Source: Streptomyces sp. Act143 (GTDB lineage: Bacteria; Actinomycetota; Actinomycetes; Streptomycetales; Streptomycetaceae). Taken from it: a stretch of 64,000 nucleotides of DNA. The translations under genes and the position numbers were made by a program. The DNA lies in the NCBI RefSeq assembly GCF_003143935.1, contig NZ_QFRX01000001.1, forward strand, positions 2,391,587-2,455,586, written 5' to 3'. This document shows, piece after piece, positions 57,382-64,000 of this stretch. Within the stretch, counting starts at the first letter, position 1. Each line of letters begins with the position of its first letter. The notes beneath the pieces are model-generated. The model was not told where the DNA came from and did not search any database. It was given only the letters and a program-made list of their open reading frames with translations.

Positions 57382-58382
57382 TTCTTCTTCGCCTCCGGGT
57401 CGACGTTGTAGAACACGGCGCCGGACGTGAACTTGAAGATGAGTCCGGTCACGACGAGGATCAGGACGAAGAGCACCCACAGCAGTGCGGAGGCGTAGCC
57501 GTACCGGCCGAGCGCAAAGTACTGCGCGAACACGTGCATCATGTACAGGTAGTTGGACTGCGGGACCGTGGTGATACCGCTCGTGTCGCCGAGCGGCGCC
57601 AGCAGCAGCGGCATGATGGTCTGCACCGAGGCGATCATCCCGGTCACGGTCTGGAAGAGCAGGACCGGCGACAGCAGCGGAACGGTGATGCTGCGGAAGG
57701 TGCGCCAGGCGCTCGCCCCGTCGATGCGGGCGGCCTCGTGGAGCTCCCTGGGTACGTCCTGGAGCCCGGCCAGCGAGATGATCATGACGTTTCCGGCGGC
57801 CCAGAGGACTGTCATCAGCAGCACGTACCGGGCGTAGGGGTCGGCGAGCCAGGGCACGGCGTCGACGCCGAAGAAGGTCAGCACGCCGTTGGAGGCACCG
57901 GAGTTCTGGTCGAAGAGCAGCTTGAAGGCGAGGCCCGCGCCGACCGGCGGCACCACGGCGGGCAGATAGAGCAGGGTGCGGAACACACCGCGCGCCTTGA
58001 GCGGCCGGTTGACCAGGACCGCGAGACCGAGGCCCGCCATGATCGACAGCGGTACCGAGGTCACCGCGAACAGACCGGCACGGCCCAGGGAGTCCCAGGT
58101 GACCGGATCGTTCAACAACTCGCGGTAGTTGCCGAGTCCGACGTACTTCCAGTCGGGCGAGATGCCGTCGAACGTGGTGAAGCTCAACCACAGCGCGTAA
58201 CCCATCGGCGCCACGGTCAGCAGCAGGAAACCGGTGATCCACGGCGAGGTGAACAGGTAGAAGGCGCGATGGCGACGGGCGGTCATGGAGGTCCGTGGGC
58301 GGCCCGCGGCCCGTGCGCGCCCGGCGGTCGCGGGGGCGCCGGACCGGCCCGCGACGGAGGAGATCTGATCGGCAGCCGTCAT
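57378..58382 (-). CDS. ABC sugar transporter permease (MalF type), pectin locus
   Basis: The 334-residue membrane protein has six spans after a 38-residue basic N-terminus (RHRAFYLFTSPWITGFLLLTVAPMGYALWLSF is the first span). The EAA loop is LHEAARIDGASAWRTFRSITVP. The start overlaps the upstream binding-protein stop as ATGA, so the three genes are translationally coupled. Confidence 0.92.
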   Translation of the reverse strand: MTAADQISSVAGRSGAPATAGRARAAGRPRTSMTARRHRAFYLFTSPWITGFLLLTVAPMGYALWLSFTTFDGISPDWKYVGLGNYRELLNDPVTWDSLGRAGLFAVTSVPLSIMAGLGLAVLVNRPLKARGVFRTLLYLPAVVPPVGAGLAFKLLFDQNSGASNGVLTFFGVDAVPWLADPYARYVLLMTVLWAAGNVMIISLAGLQDVPRELHEAARIDGASAWRTFRSITVPLLSPVLLFQTVTGMIASVQTIMPLLLAPLGDTSGITTVPQSNYLYMMHVFAQYFALGRYGYASALLWVLFVLILVVTGLIFKFTSGAVFYNVDPEAKKK

Positions 58383-59737
58383 CCCACCTGCTCCTTACCG
58401 CGCTTCAGCTGTTCGTTGATGGCCGAGTTCAGCCGCCCGGCGAGGGTGTCGACGGAGATCTGGCCGTTCATCGCGGCCGGAGCTATCTGGTTGAAGAGGG
58501 CGTCGATCGCGTCCGCCCGGGAGTAGGGGGTGAAGGACACCACCGAGAAATGCCTCAGTTCGTTCTGCTGCACCTTCAGCACCCGCCTCTGGTATGCCTC
58601 CTGAGCGGGCATCAGCCCCCGGAGGGAGGTGAGTGTGGGGATGCCCCAGCCCCCGGAGGCGCGCGCCCTGGCCGGCTCCTCGCCGAAGAACCATTCGAAG
58701 ACCCGCCAGGCGGCGTCCTTGTTCTTCGCGCCGCGCGGCATCCACAGACCGGTACCGCCCTGACAGGCGCTGATACGGCGGCCACCCGCGAACATCGGGG
58801 CGGGCGCCAGCCGGGACACGTCCGCCAGCTTCCTGTCCGGGTAGATCATGCCGCCCAGCCAGTAGCCGGAGTTGGACATGGCCATCCGCCCGGCCTGATA
58901 GGTGGGCCCGTCCCAGCCGTTGGGGTCGGGCTGGACGAGGCTGGGCCCGACCTTGGTCCGGCAGTAGTCGATGTACCAGGCCAGCGACTTGCGGGCCTCG
59001 GGGGTGGTGAAATCGACCCGGGAGAAGTCGTCACTGAAGAGACTGCCGCCGGCGGAGGCGGTCAGGGTCGCGAAGAGCGTGGCCCGGGTCAGCCCGCTGT
59101 AGCTGCCGCCGAAGACGGTGGTCTGCCCCCTCTTGCGCTGCACGAGACGCTTCGCCGTCTCCAGCCACTCCTCGTAGGTGACCGGCTCGGTCTCGGACGG
59201 CAGGTCGACCCCGCCCTTGTCGAAGGCCGCGGTGTTGTACCAGTACATGGAGTCCTGGGAGAAGTCCTTCGCCATGCCGTAGCGCGGGCCCTTGCCCTGG
59301 GTCCGGCCGTCGTACCGCCACAGGTCGTTGACGGGATCCAGGTCGGACGCCTTGAGGACGGTGCTCCGGGCGAAGTACGGATCGAGGTTCTCGGCCACGT
59401 CCCGTGCCGCGAAGAACGGCAGGTCCACGGCGCCGACACCGCGCACCAGGTCCGGTGGGCTGCCGCTGGTGAGCATCGCGATCAGCTTGGTGATGTCGTA
59501 CTTGACCAGGGCGATCCTGATGCCGAGTTCCTGCTTCGCCTGCTGGACCTGCTCCGGGAGGATGTCACCGGAGTTGACCATCACGGTGACGGTCTCGCCC
59601 GAGCCACTGACGCCGCTCGACACCTGCATCGCGCAGCCGCTCAACGCCGCCGCGCCGGCCGTGGCACCGCCCGCCGACAGCGCCAGGAAACGACGGCGAC
59701 CCAACGGAACACCGGCCCGGGTGGCATCGGTGTGCAT
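58379..59737 (-). CDS. ABC sugar transporter binding lipoprotein, pectin locus
   Basis: The 452-residue protein has a twin-arginine signal (GRRRFLALSAGGATAGAAALSGC) with a lipobox cysteine at residue 35. The family 1 solute-binding fold includes KLIAMLTSGSPPDLVRGVGAVDLPFFA, GRMAMSNSGYWLGGM and the C-terminal SVDTLAGRLNSAINEQL. First gene of the operon with both permeases and, beyond a gap, the GH28-like gene. The large intergenic region upstream carries several LacI-type operators. It probably imports oligosaccharides released from rhamnogalacturonan. Confidence 0.92.
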   Translation of the reverse strand: MHTDATRAGVPLGRRRFLALSAGGATAGAAALSGCAMQVSSGVSGSGETVTVMVNSGDILPEQVQQAKQELGIRIALVKYDITKLIAMLTSGSPPDLVRGVGAVDLPFFAARDVAENLDPYFARSTVLKASDLDPVNDLWRYDGRTQGKGPRYGMAKDFSQDSMYWYNTAAFDKGGVDLPSETEPVTYEEWLETAKRLVQRKRGQTTVFGGSYSGLTRATLFATLTASAGGSLFSDDFSRVDFTTPEARKSLAWYIDYCRTKVGPSLVQPDPNGWDGPTYQAGRMAMSNSGYWLGGMIYPDRKLADVSRLAPAPMFAGGRRISACQGGTGLWMPRGAKNKDAAWRVFEWFFGEEPARARASGGWGIPTLTSLRGLMPAQEAYQRRVLKVQQNELRHFSVVSFTPYSRADAIDALFNQIAPAAMNGQISVDTLAGRLNSAINEQLKRGKEQVG

Positions 59738-60284
59738 GAACTACCCACTCTCTTCATCGAGGGGACGGGGAGGGGGGAACGGGGGGAGGACAACGAGGGG
59801 ACGGGGAAGGTGCGCACACTCGGGGCGGGGTGGGAGGCGGCGTGCGAAGTTTCGGCAACCGGTTTCTACGGCGGTGGTGGGAGCTTCGGCCCGAACGCAC
59901 GGCACGTCAAGAGGCGTGACCAACTTTCGAAAACCGTGCGGCGCCCGAGCGGGGACGGGCTGCGGGGCCCGCGATCCGGACGGATCTGGGCAACCGGTTG
60001 TCCCGATGCCGAAGGGCGCGAGGCGCCTACCAGGGCTTTCCGGCTGGGCGCGTTCCGGCGGGGGACCGACGGAAACGGATTCCGGGGCCGGCCCCGCGCC
60101 CGGCGACGGATCGGGTGTCGCGTCGGACGTGACGGACGCATCGACCCGGCCGGGGATCGAGCCGGACACCAGCGTCTCCACCTCGGTGATTGACCACCGC
60201 TTCTCGACAGATCTACGGTAGAAGGCGCTTTCTGAAACAGTTTCCGCTCAGCATGTCCTCACCCCTCAGCGCGTCAGGAGACCC
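59738..60284. promoter_or_regulatory. Operator-rich divergent control region
   Basis: This 547-base gap separates the divergent binding-protein and hydroxyacid dehydrogenase genes. It contains GCAACCGGTTTC (59855-59866), GGGCAACCGGTTGTCCC (59988-60004, core perfectly palindromic), GGAAACGGATTCC (60071-60083), AGGCGCTTTCT (60223-60233) and GAAACAGTTTC (60234-60244, perfect). No credible gene lies inside. The density of sites makes it the main control point of the locus. Confidence 0.7.
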
Positions 60285-61298
60285 ATGCCCAGCCCCCAGC
60301 CGCCGCGGGCCGTGTTCGCGATGGATCCGGTACACCTCCCCCTGCTGTTCCCCGCGCCGCTCATGGCCCGGCTGCGCCGGGCGGCCGACCTCGACCCCGC
60401 CCTGGTCCTCCAGGACTTCACCGACCCGAGGGCCGCCGACGCGCTGGCCCGGGCCGAGATCCTCATCACCGGCTGGGGCTGCCCGCCCCTCGACGCCGAC
60501 GTCCTCGCCGCCACTCCCCGCCTGCGCACCGTCCTGCACGCCGCCGGCTCCGTGCGCTCCCTAGTCGGCGAGGCACTGTGGGAACGCGGGATCACGGTGT
60601 CCAGCGCGGTCACCGGCAACGCCCTGCCCGTCGCCGAGTACACCCTTGCGATGATCCTGCTCGCCGGGAAGGACACCTTCGTCCACCGCGAACGGTTCAG
60701 AAGCACCCACGCCTATCCGACACCGGCCGACACCGCCCGCACCGGGAACGTGGGGCGGCGGGTCGGCGTCATCGGCGCCTCGCGGGTGGGGCGGCGGCTC
60801 CTGGAGCTGCTGCGGCCGTTCGACCTCGAGGTGCTGCTGCACGACCCGTATGTGAGCACCGGGGAGGCGGCCGGGCTGGGCGCTCGACTCGTCTCCCTCG
60901 AGGACCTGTTGCGGCACAGCGACATCGTGAGTCTGCACGCGCCGGACATCCCGGAGACCTATCGGATGCTGGATGCGGGGCGGCTGGCGCTGATCAGGGA
61001 CGGCGGGGTGCTGATCAACACGTCCCGGGGGGCACTGGTGGACCCGGAGGCGCTGACGGAGGAGCTGGTGTCGGGGCGGCTGCACGCGGTGCTCGACGTG
61101 ACCGAGCCCGAGCCGCTGCCGGCCGGATCGCCGCTGTACCGGCTGCCCAACGTCTTCCTCACACCCCATATCGCCGGGTCGCTCGGCAACGAGCTGGAGC
61201 GGCTGGGGCGGATCGTGGTGGAGGAGCTGGAGCGGCTGGGGGCGGGGGTGGGCGTGGTGCACGAGGTGCGGCGGGCGGATCTGGCCCGGGTCGCCTGA
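60285..61298 (+). CDS. D-isomer-specific 2-hydroxyacid dehydrogenase (paralogue of 12725-13732)
   Basis: The 337-residue NAD-dependent enzyme has the Rossmann region GRRVGVIGASRVGRRLL, the Arg in LINTSRGALVDPEAL, the Glu in TEPEPLPAGSPLY and the His in FLTPHIAGSLGNEL. It shares long stretches with the enzyme at 12725 (for example LPVAEYTLAMILLAGKD). CAGGAG precedes the ATG 60285. Divergent from the binding-protein operon, it likely reduces or oxidises a keto or hydroxy acid formed from galacturonate or rhamnose breakdown; that role is inferred. Confidence 0.88.
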   Translation: MPSPQPPRAVFAMDPVHLPLLFPAPLMARLRRAADLDPALVLQDFTDPRAADALARAEILITGWGCPPLDADVLAATPRLRTVLHAAGSVRSLVGEALWERGITVSSAVTGNALPVAEYTLAMILLAGKDTFVHRERFRSTHAYPTPADTARTGNVGRRVGVIGASRVGRRLLELLRPFDLEVLLHDPYVSTGEAAGLGARLVSLEDLLRHSDIVSLHAPDIPETYRMLDAGRLALIRDGGVLINTSRGALVDPEALTEELVSGRLHAVLDVTEPEPLPAGSPLYRLPNVFLTPHIAGSLGNELERLGRIVVEELERLGAGVGVVHEVRRADLARVA

Positions 61299-61322
61299 GG
61301 GGGAGCCGGCGCCCCGCGGACA

Positions 61323-61430
61323 GTGCGCGCTGGTGGGCCCGTACCCGGGAGAGGAGAAGTGCGCCCTGGTGGACCCGCGCCCGGGAGCGGAGACGTGCGC
61401 CCTGATGGGCCGATACCCGGGAGGGGCGAG
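61323..61430. repeat. Three 36-bp tandem repeats
   Basis: Units start GTGCGC(G/C)CTG at 61323, 61359 and 61395, exactly 36 bases apart, and share the central (A/G)CCCGGGAG block. In one plus-strand frame each unit reads like 12 residues (for example CALVDPRPGAET). No start codon or ribosome site supports translation. They lie between the dehydrogenase and the LacI gene, just before the LacI operator. Confidence 0.78.
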
Positions 61431-61455
61431 CTGGGCGCACTGTTGGGAAACGGCC

Positions 61456-61478
61456 GGAAACCATGGGATACGGTTTCC
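61456..61478. promoter_or_regulatory. LacI-type operator ahead of the second LacI gene
   Basis: GGAAACC-N9-GGTTTCC is a perfect 7-bp inverted repeat, about 65 bases before the LacI start. Its right half is GGATACGGTTTCC (61466-61478), a variant of the motif at 46573. Autoregulation is likely. Confidence 0.7.
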
Positions 61479-61540
61479 GGGCCGGAGCGAGACGGGTGCC
61501 GGCCGGCCAGGCTTTACGGGAACGACGAAGGAGCCGCAGG

Positions 61541-62629
61541 GTGAGTCAGCGCAAGGCGTCCGGGGACGCCGGACGGGCCACCATCCGTGACGTGGCGGAG
61601 CGCGCGGGTGTCTCCGTCGCCAGCGTGTCGCGTGTGCTGTCGGGCAACTATCCGGTGTCGGAGGACCTGCGGCGCCGGGTGATGAAGGTGGTCCGGGACC
61701 TGGACTACGTCACCAATGCCCATGCCCGCTCACTGGCGGGCGGGGGAACGCCCACGGTGGCCATCCTCATCAACAACATCACCGGTGCCGCCTTCGCCCA
61801 CGTGGCCAAGGGCGTGGAGGGCGCGGCCACCCTGCGGGGCTGGCTGTCGCTGGTGGGGACCACCGGGGACGATCCCGAGCGGGAGCTGGCGCTGGTCAAC
61901 CTCATGCGGCAGCAGGGGGTCGCGGCTGTCGTGCTGCTCGGTGGCGCCTATGACTACGACGAGTACCAGCTGCGCATGGCCCGGTTCGCGCGGTCGCTGG
62001 ACGCGGCGGGCTCGCATCTGGTGCTGGTGGGGCGTCCGCCGCTGGAGGGGGACGTGCCGGCCACGACCGTGGACTACGACAACGAGGGCGGCGCCTATGC
62101 CATGGCCAGCCATCTGCTGTCCGCCGGTCACCGGAGGGTGCTGGTCCTGCCGGGACATGCCGAACTGACCACCGCCCAGGGGCGGTTGGCGGGTGCGCGG
62201 CGGGCGTTCGAGGCGTACGGGGTGGAGTTCGATCCGGGCCTCGTCCGGCACGGGCCGTACGACTACGAGCACGGGTACGAGGCCGTCGAGACCGCGCTGC
62301 ACGAGACGCCGGACTTCACCGCCGTCCTCGCGGGCACGGACGTGGTCGCCGCCGGCGCCATGCAGGCGTTGCGCGCGGCGGGGCTGCGGGTGCCGGACGA
62401 CGTGTCCATCGTGGGGTACGACGACATTCCGCTGGCCTCCCAGCTGACCCCGCAGCTCACCACTGTCCATGTGCCGTACGAGGAGATGGGGCGGGTGGCG
62501 CTGCGGGCCGTCGCCGATCGGCGGGAGGGTGGTTCCGGGCGCCGCAAGGGCGCCGACGGCGATCACCTGGTGCTGGGCACCCATGTCGTCGTACGCAACT
62601 CCGTCCGGCCGCCCACGCCCCGGACGTGA
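61541..62629 (+). CDS. LacI family transcriptional repressor (second copy)
   Basis: The 362-residue protein has the LacI DNA-binding and hinge region (about 15-70, ATIRDVAERAGVSVASVSRVLSGNYPVSEDLRRRVMKVVRDLDYVTNAHARSLAG). A sugar-binding domain follows (ILINNITGAAFAHVAKGVEGAATL, AGTDVVAAGAMQALRAAGLRVPDDVSIVGYDDIPLA). GTG 61541 has AAGGAG seven bases upstream. It is similar throughout to the protein at 45463. It sits between the operator-rich control region and the second binding-protein gene, so it is the best candidate regulator for the ARGCGYTTTCT or GCAACCGGTTTCC sites nearby. Confidence 0.93.
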   Translation: MSQRKASGDAGRATIRDVAERAGVSVASVSRVLSGNYPVSEDLRRRVMKVVRDLDYVTNAHARSLAGGGTPTVAILINNITGAAFAHVAKGVEGAATLRGWLSLVGTTGDDPERELALVNLMRQQGVAAVVLLGGAYDYDEYQLRMARFARSLDAAGSHLVLVGRPPLEGDVPATTVDYDNEGGAYAMASHLLSAGHRRVLVLPGHAELTTAQGRLAGARRAFEAYGVEFDPGLVRHGPYDYEHGYEAVETALHETPDFTAVLAGTDVVAAGAMQALRAAGLRVPDDVSIVGYDDIPLASQLTPQLTTVHVPYEEMGRVALRAVADRREGGSGRRKGADGDHLVLGTHVVVRNSVRPPTPRT

Positions 62630-62660
62630 CAGGGAAGCGATCCCTGAGCGATCGTTTCGT

Positions 62661-62671
62661 AAGCGTTTTCT
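62661..62671. promoter_or_regulatory. ARGCGYTTTCT operator-like site upstream of the second binding protein
   Basis: AAGCGTTTTCT lies within the AT-rich part of the gap after the LacI gene, before the terminator. It matches the sites at 39369, 43844 and 60223 at 10 or more of 11 positions, allowing the A/G and C/T variants. Confidence 0.45.
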
Positions 62672-62690
62672 CAATGTTTTTCAGGACTGC

Positions 62691-62718
62691 GTCAGGCCGC
62701 CGCACAGGGCGGCCTGAC
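62691..62718 (+). terminator. Intrinsic terminator after the second LacI gene
   Basis: A perfect 11-bp stem pairs GTCAGGCCGCC (62691-62701) with GGCGGCCTGAC (62708-62718) around a 6-base loop. It lies 60 bases beyond the LacI stop and would separate it from the binding-protein gene that follows. The rest of the gap to 63011 shows no gene. Confidence 0.85.
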
Positions 62719-63011
62719 GCCGTTCGGCCCCCTTCTCCAGGGCTTTGACCTGCCCATATGGTGACCGCCGCCGTTCCCAGGGCGCCATGGTCCCGGCTTA
62801 CGCGACAGACAGACCGGCGTAACAAATCTCCGCGCACCTCTTGCTCTGGACAGACGCCTCGTCCTACCGTCCCAGCAACCGCTTACTACATCTTCCGCTT
62901 GGCCGACCCCCCGCAACCGCGAGCCGACGGATTTCCGGCCGCCGTTCCCGGCCCGCACCGAGCCGCCGTCCTCGTTCCGAGACGCCCTACTTTCCGAAGG
63001 AACACGGTCAG

Positions 63012-64000
63012 ATGAACTTCACCAGCCCCCGGAGAAGGTTCGCCCATGCAGCCGTCGCGGGTATCGCGCTGACGGGTCTGCTCGCCGCCTGCGGCGGTTC
63101 GGACTCCGGCGACGACGGGTCCTCAGGGGCGTCGGGTCCGGTCACCCTCCCCTTCTGGGGATGGGCCAACGGCCAGGACGCGGTCGTCAAGGCGTTCAAC
63201 GCCTCGCACAAGGACATCAAGCTCAAGTACACGAAGGTCACCGACCAGCTGACCATGCAGAAGCAGCTGACCAACGCGGTGAAGGCGGGCAACGCCCCGT
63301 GCCTGGTGCAGAACACCGCCGAGTACGTGACCAGCTGGGTCTCGCAGGACGCGCTCGCGGACATCTCGCAGTACGTCGGGTCCAGCGCGGGCAAGTTCAA
63401 CGCCGGGGCGTGGGCCGGTGCGCAGGTGCAGGGCAAGTCGTACGGGGTGCCGACCAGCTCCGCGCCGAACTTCACGATCTACCGCACCGACATCTTCCAC
63501 AAGTACGGACTGAAGGCGCCCACGACGTGGGACGAGTTCATCGCCGCGGGCAAGGTGCTGAAGAAGCACGGTGTGAAGATCACCAACTACGCGGGGGAAG
63601 ACCCCAGCACTCTCGAGGTGCTGGCCATGCAGGCGGGGGCGCACTGGTACGCCATCGACGGCAGCTCCTGGAAGGTGGACTTCCAGGACGCGGGGACACT
63701 GAAGGCCGCCGAGGTCATCCAGGAGATCATCGACGACGACCTGAACTCGAAGCTGTCGTTCGCGGACTACGCCGCCGTGCAGCGGAACTACGACAACGGC
63801 GGTACGGCGACCCGGCAGATCTCCACCTGGCAGCAGGCGGGCATGGTGCAGAACTTCACCAAGTCGTTCGGGAAGTGGGCGCTCGCGCCGTGGCCGTCCT
63901 TCGACGGGGAGGCCGCCAAGACGCCCGCCGGCACCAACCTGACCGGCAGCGTGACGCTGGTGACCAAGCAGTGCGAGCACCGGAAGCAGGCCGCGGAGGC
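63012..64000 (+). CDS. ABC sugar transporter binding lipoprotein, partial (runs off the window)
   Basis: The first 329 residues are present. A basic signal with a lipobox (RRRFAHAAVAGIALTGLLAAC) and a Gly/Ser linker precede a family 1 solute-binding fold (WGWANGQDAVVKAFNASHKDI, GAQVQGKSYGVPTSSAPNFTIYRTDIFHKYGLKAPTTWDEF). Permease genes probably follow to the right of the window. It is the second importer of the locus, preceded by a LacI gene on the same strand and by operator-like sites. The ligand is unknown; a pectin-derived sugar is the natural guess. Confidence 0.92.
   Translation, partial: MNFTSPRRRFAHAAVAGIALTGLLAACGGSDSGDDGSSGASGPVTLPFWGWANGQDAVVKAFNASHKDIKLKYTKVTDQLTMQKQLTNAVKAGNAPCLVQNTAEYVTSWVSQDALADISQYVGSSAGKFNAGAWAGAQVQGKSYGVPTSSAPNFTIYRTDIFHKYGLKAPTTWDEFIAAGKVLKKHGVKITNYAGEDPSTLEVLAMQAGAHWYAIDGSSWKVDFQDAGTLKAAEVIQEIIDDDLNSKLSFADYAAVQRNYDNGGTATRQISTWQQAGMVQNFTKSFGKWALAPWPSFDGEAAKTPAGTNLTGSVTLVTKQCEHRKQAAE

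Noticed and set aside
59741-60181. A 146-residue minus-strand gene between the binding protein and the dehydrogenase
   Set aside because: Pro/Arg-rich shadow composition, no ribosome site, and the stretch is full of operator sites.
61323-61430. Small coding gene made of 12-residue repeats
   Set aside because: The frame has no start codon with a ribosome site and stops soon after; kept as a DNA repeat only.
62758-63015. A small gene between the second LacI gene and the binding protein
   Set aside because: Low third-position bias, no family and no ribosome site; it looks like promoter DNA.

Overview
The window is high-GC actinobacterial DNA and most likely comes from a Streptomyces chromosome. 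Nearly every real gene has G or C in the third codon position. GTG and TTG starts are common, adjacent genes often share 4-base ATGA/GTGA overlaps, and twin-arginine signals and lipoboxes recur. The alditol oxidase closely resembles S. coelicolor AldO as I remember that sequence. There are no rRNA or tRNA genes, no CRISPR array and no recognisable insertion sequence. The genus is an inference from style and gene content; no search was run.

Left part (1-13700): a truncated pyruvate oxidase, a PP2C-like phosphatase, a decayed secreted peptidase, a LuxR-type regulator, a DUF456 membrane protein and an F420-type oxidoreductase. Then come a DNA alkylation repair pair (ogt plus an Ada-AlkA fusion), rsgA with an unusual 22-residue leader ORF, a sigma-like/zinc-finger/membrane/CBM2 fusion, a radical SAM protein with unusual cysteine spacing, a flavin-binding PPOX protein and a hydroxyacid dehydrogenase.

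Second part (13800-22700): a sugar module with alditol oxidase, a ROK repressor, a binding protein with two ABC permeases, and a GH2 beta-galactosidase. The third part (22700-36400) is mixed: regulators with clear operators next to their targets (a TetR/serine hydrolase pair with a 12-bp iterated operator, an ArsR-MFS operon, a TetR-hydrolase operon), small enzymes, and proteins of unknown function.

Right part (36430-64000): a large locus for breaking down plant cell-wall polysaccharide, apparently rhamnogalacturonan I with arabinan and arabinogalactan side chains. It carries a DUF2264 protein, a rhamnogalacturonan acetylesterase, a PL4 lyase, a GH43-CBM13 galactanase-type enzyme, a GH43 arabinofuranosidase, GH127, a carboxylesterase, two alginate-lyase-fold proteins, a GH28-like beta-helix protein, a complete permease/binding-protein set, a second binding protein, a hydroxyacid dehydrogenase and two LacI repressors. 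Neither ABC system has an ATPase gene here, so both probably use a shared ATPase encoded elsewhere. At least two recurring operator-like motifs, one near GCAACCGGTTTCC and one near ARGCGYTTTCT, tie these genes and the module at 13.8 kb into what looks like one regulon. Two decayed genes (2.1-3.3 kb and 43.9-44.3 kb) and several short tandem repeats lie between the modules.
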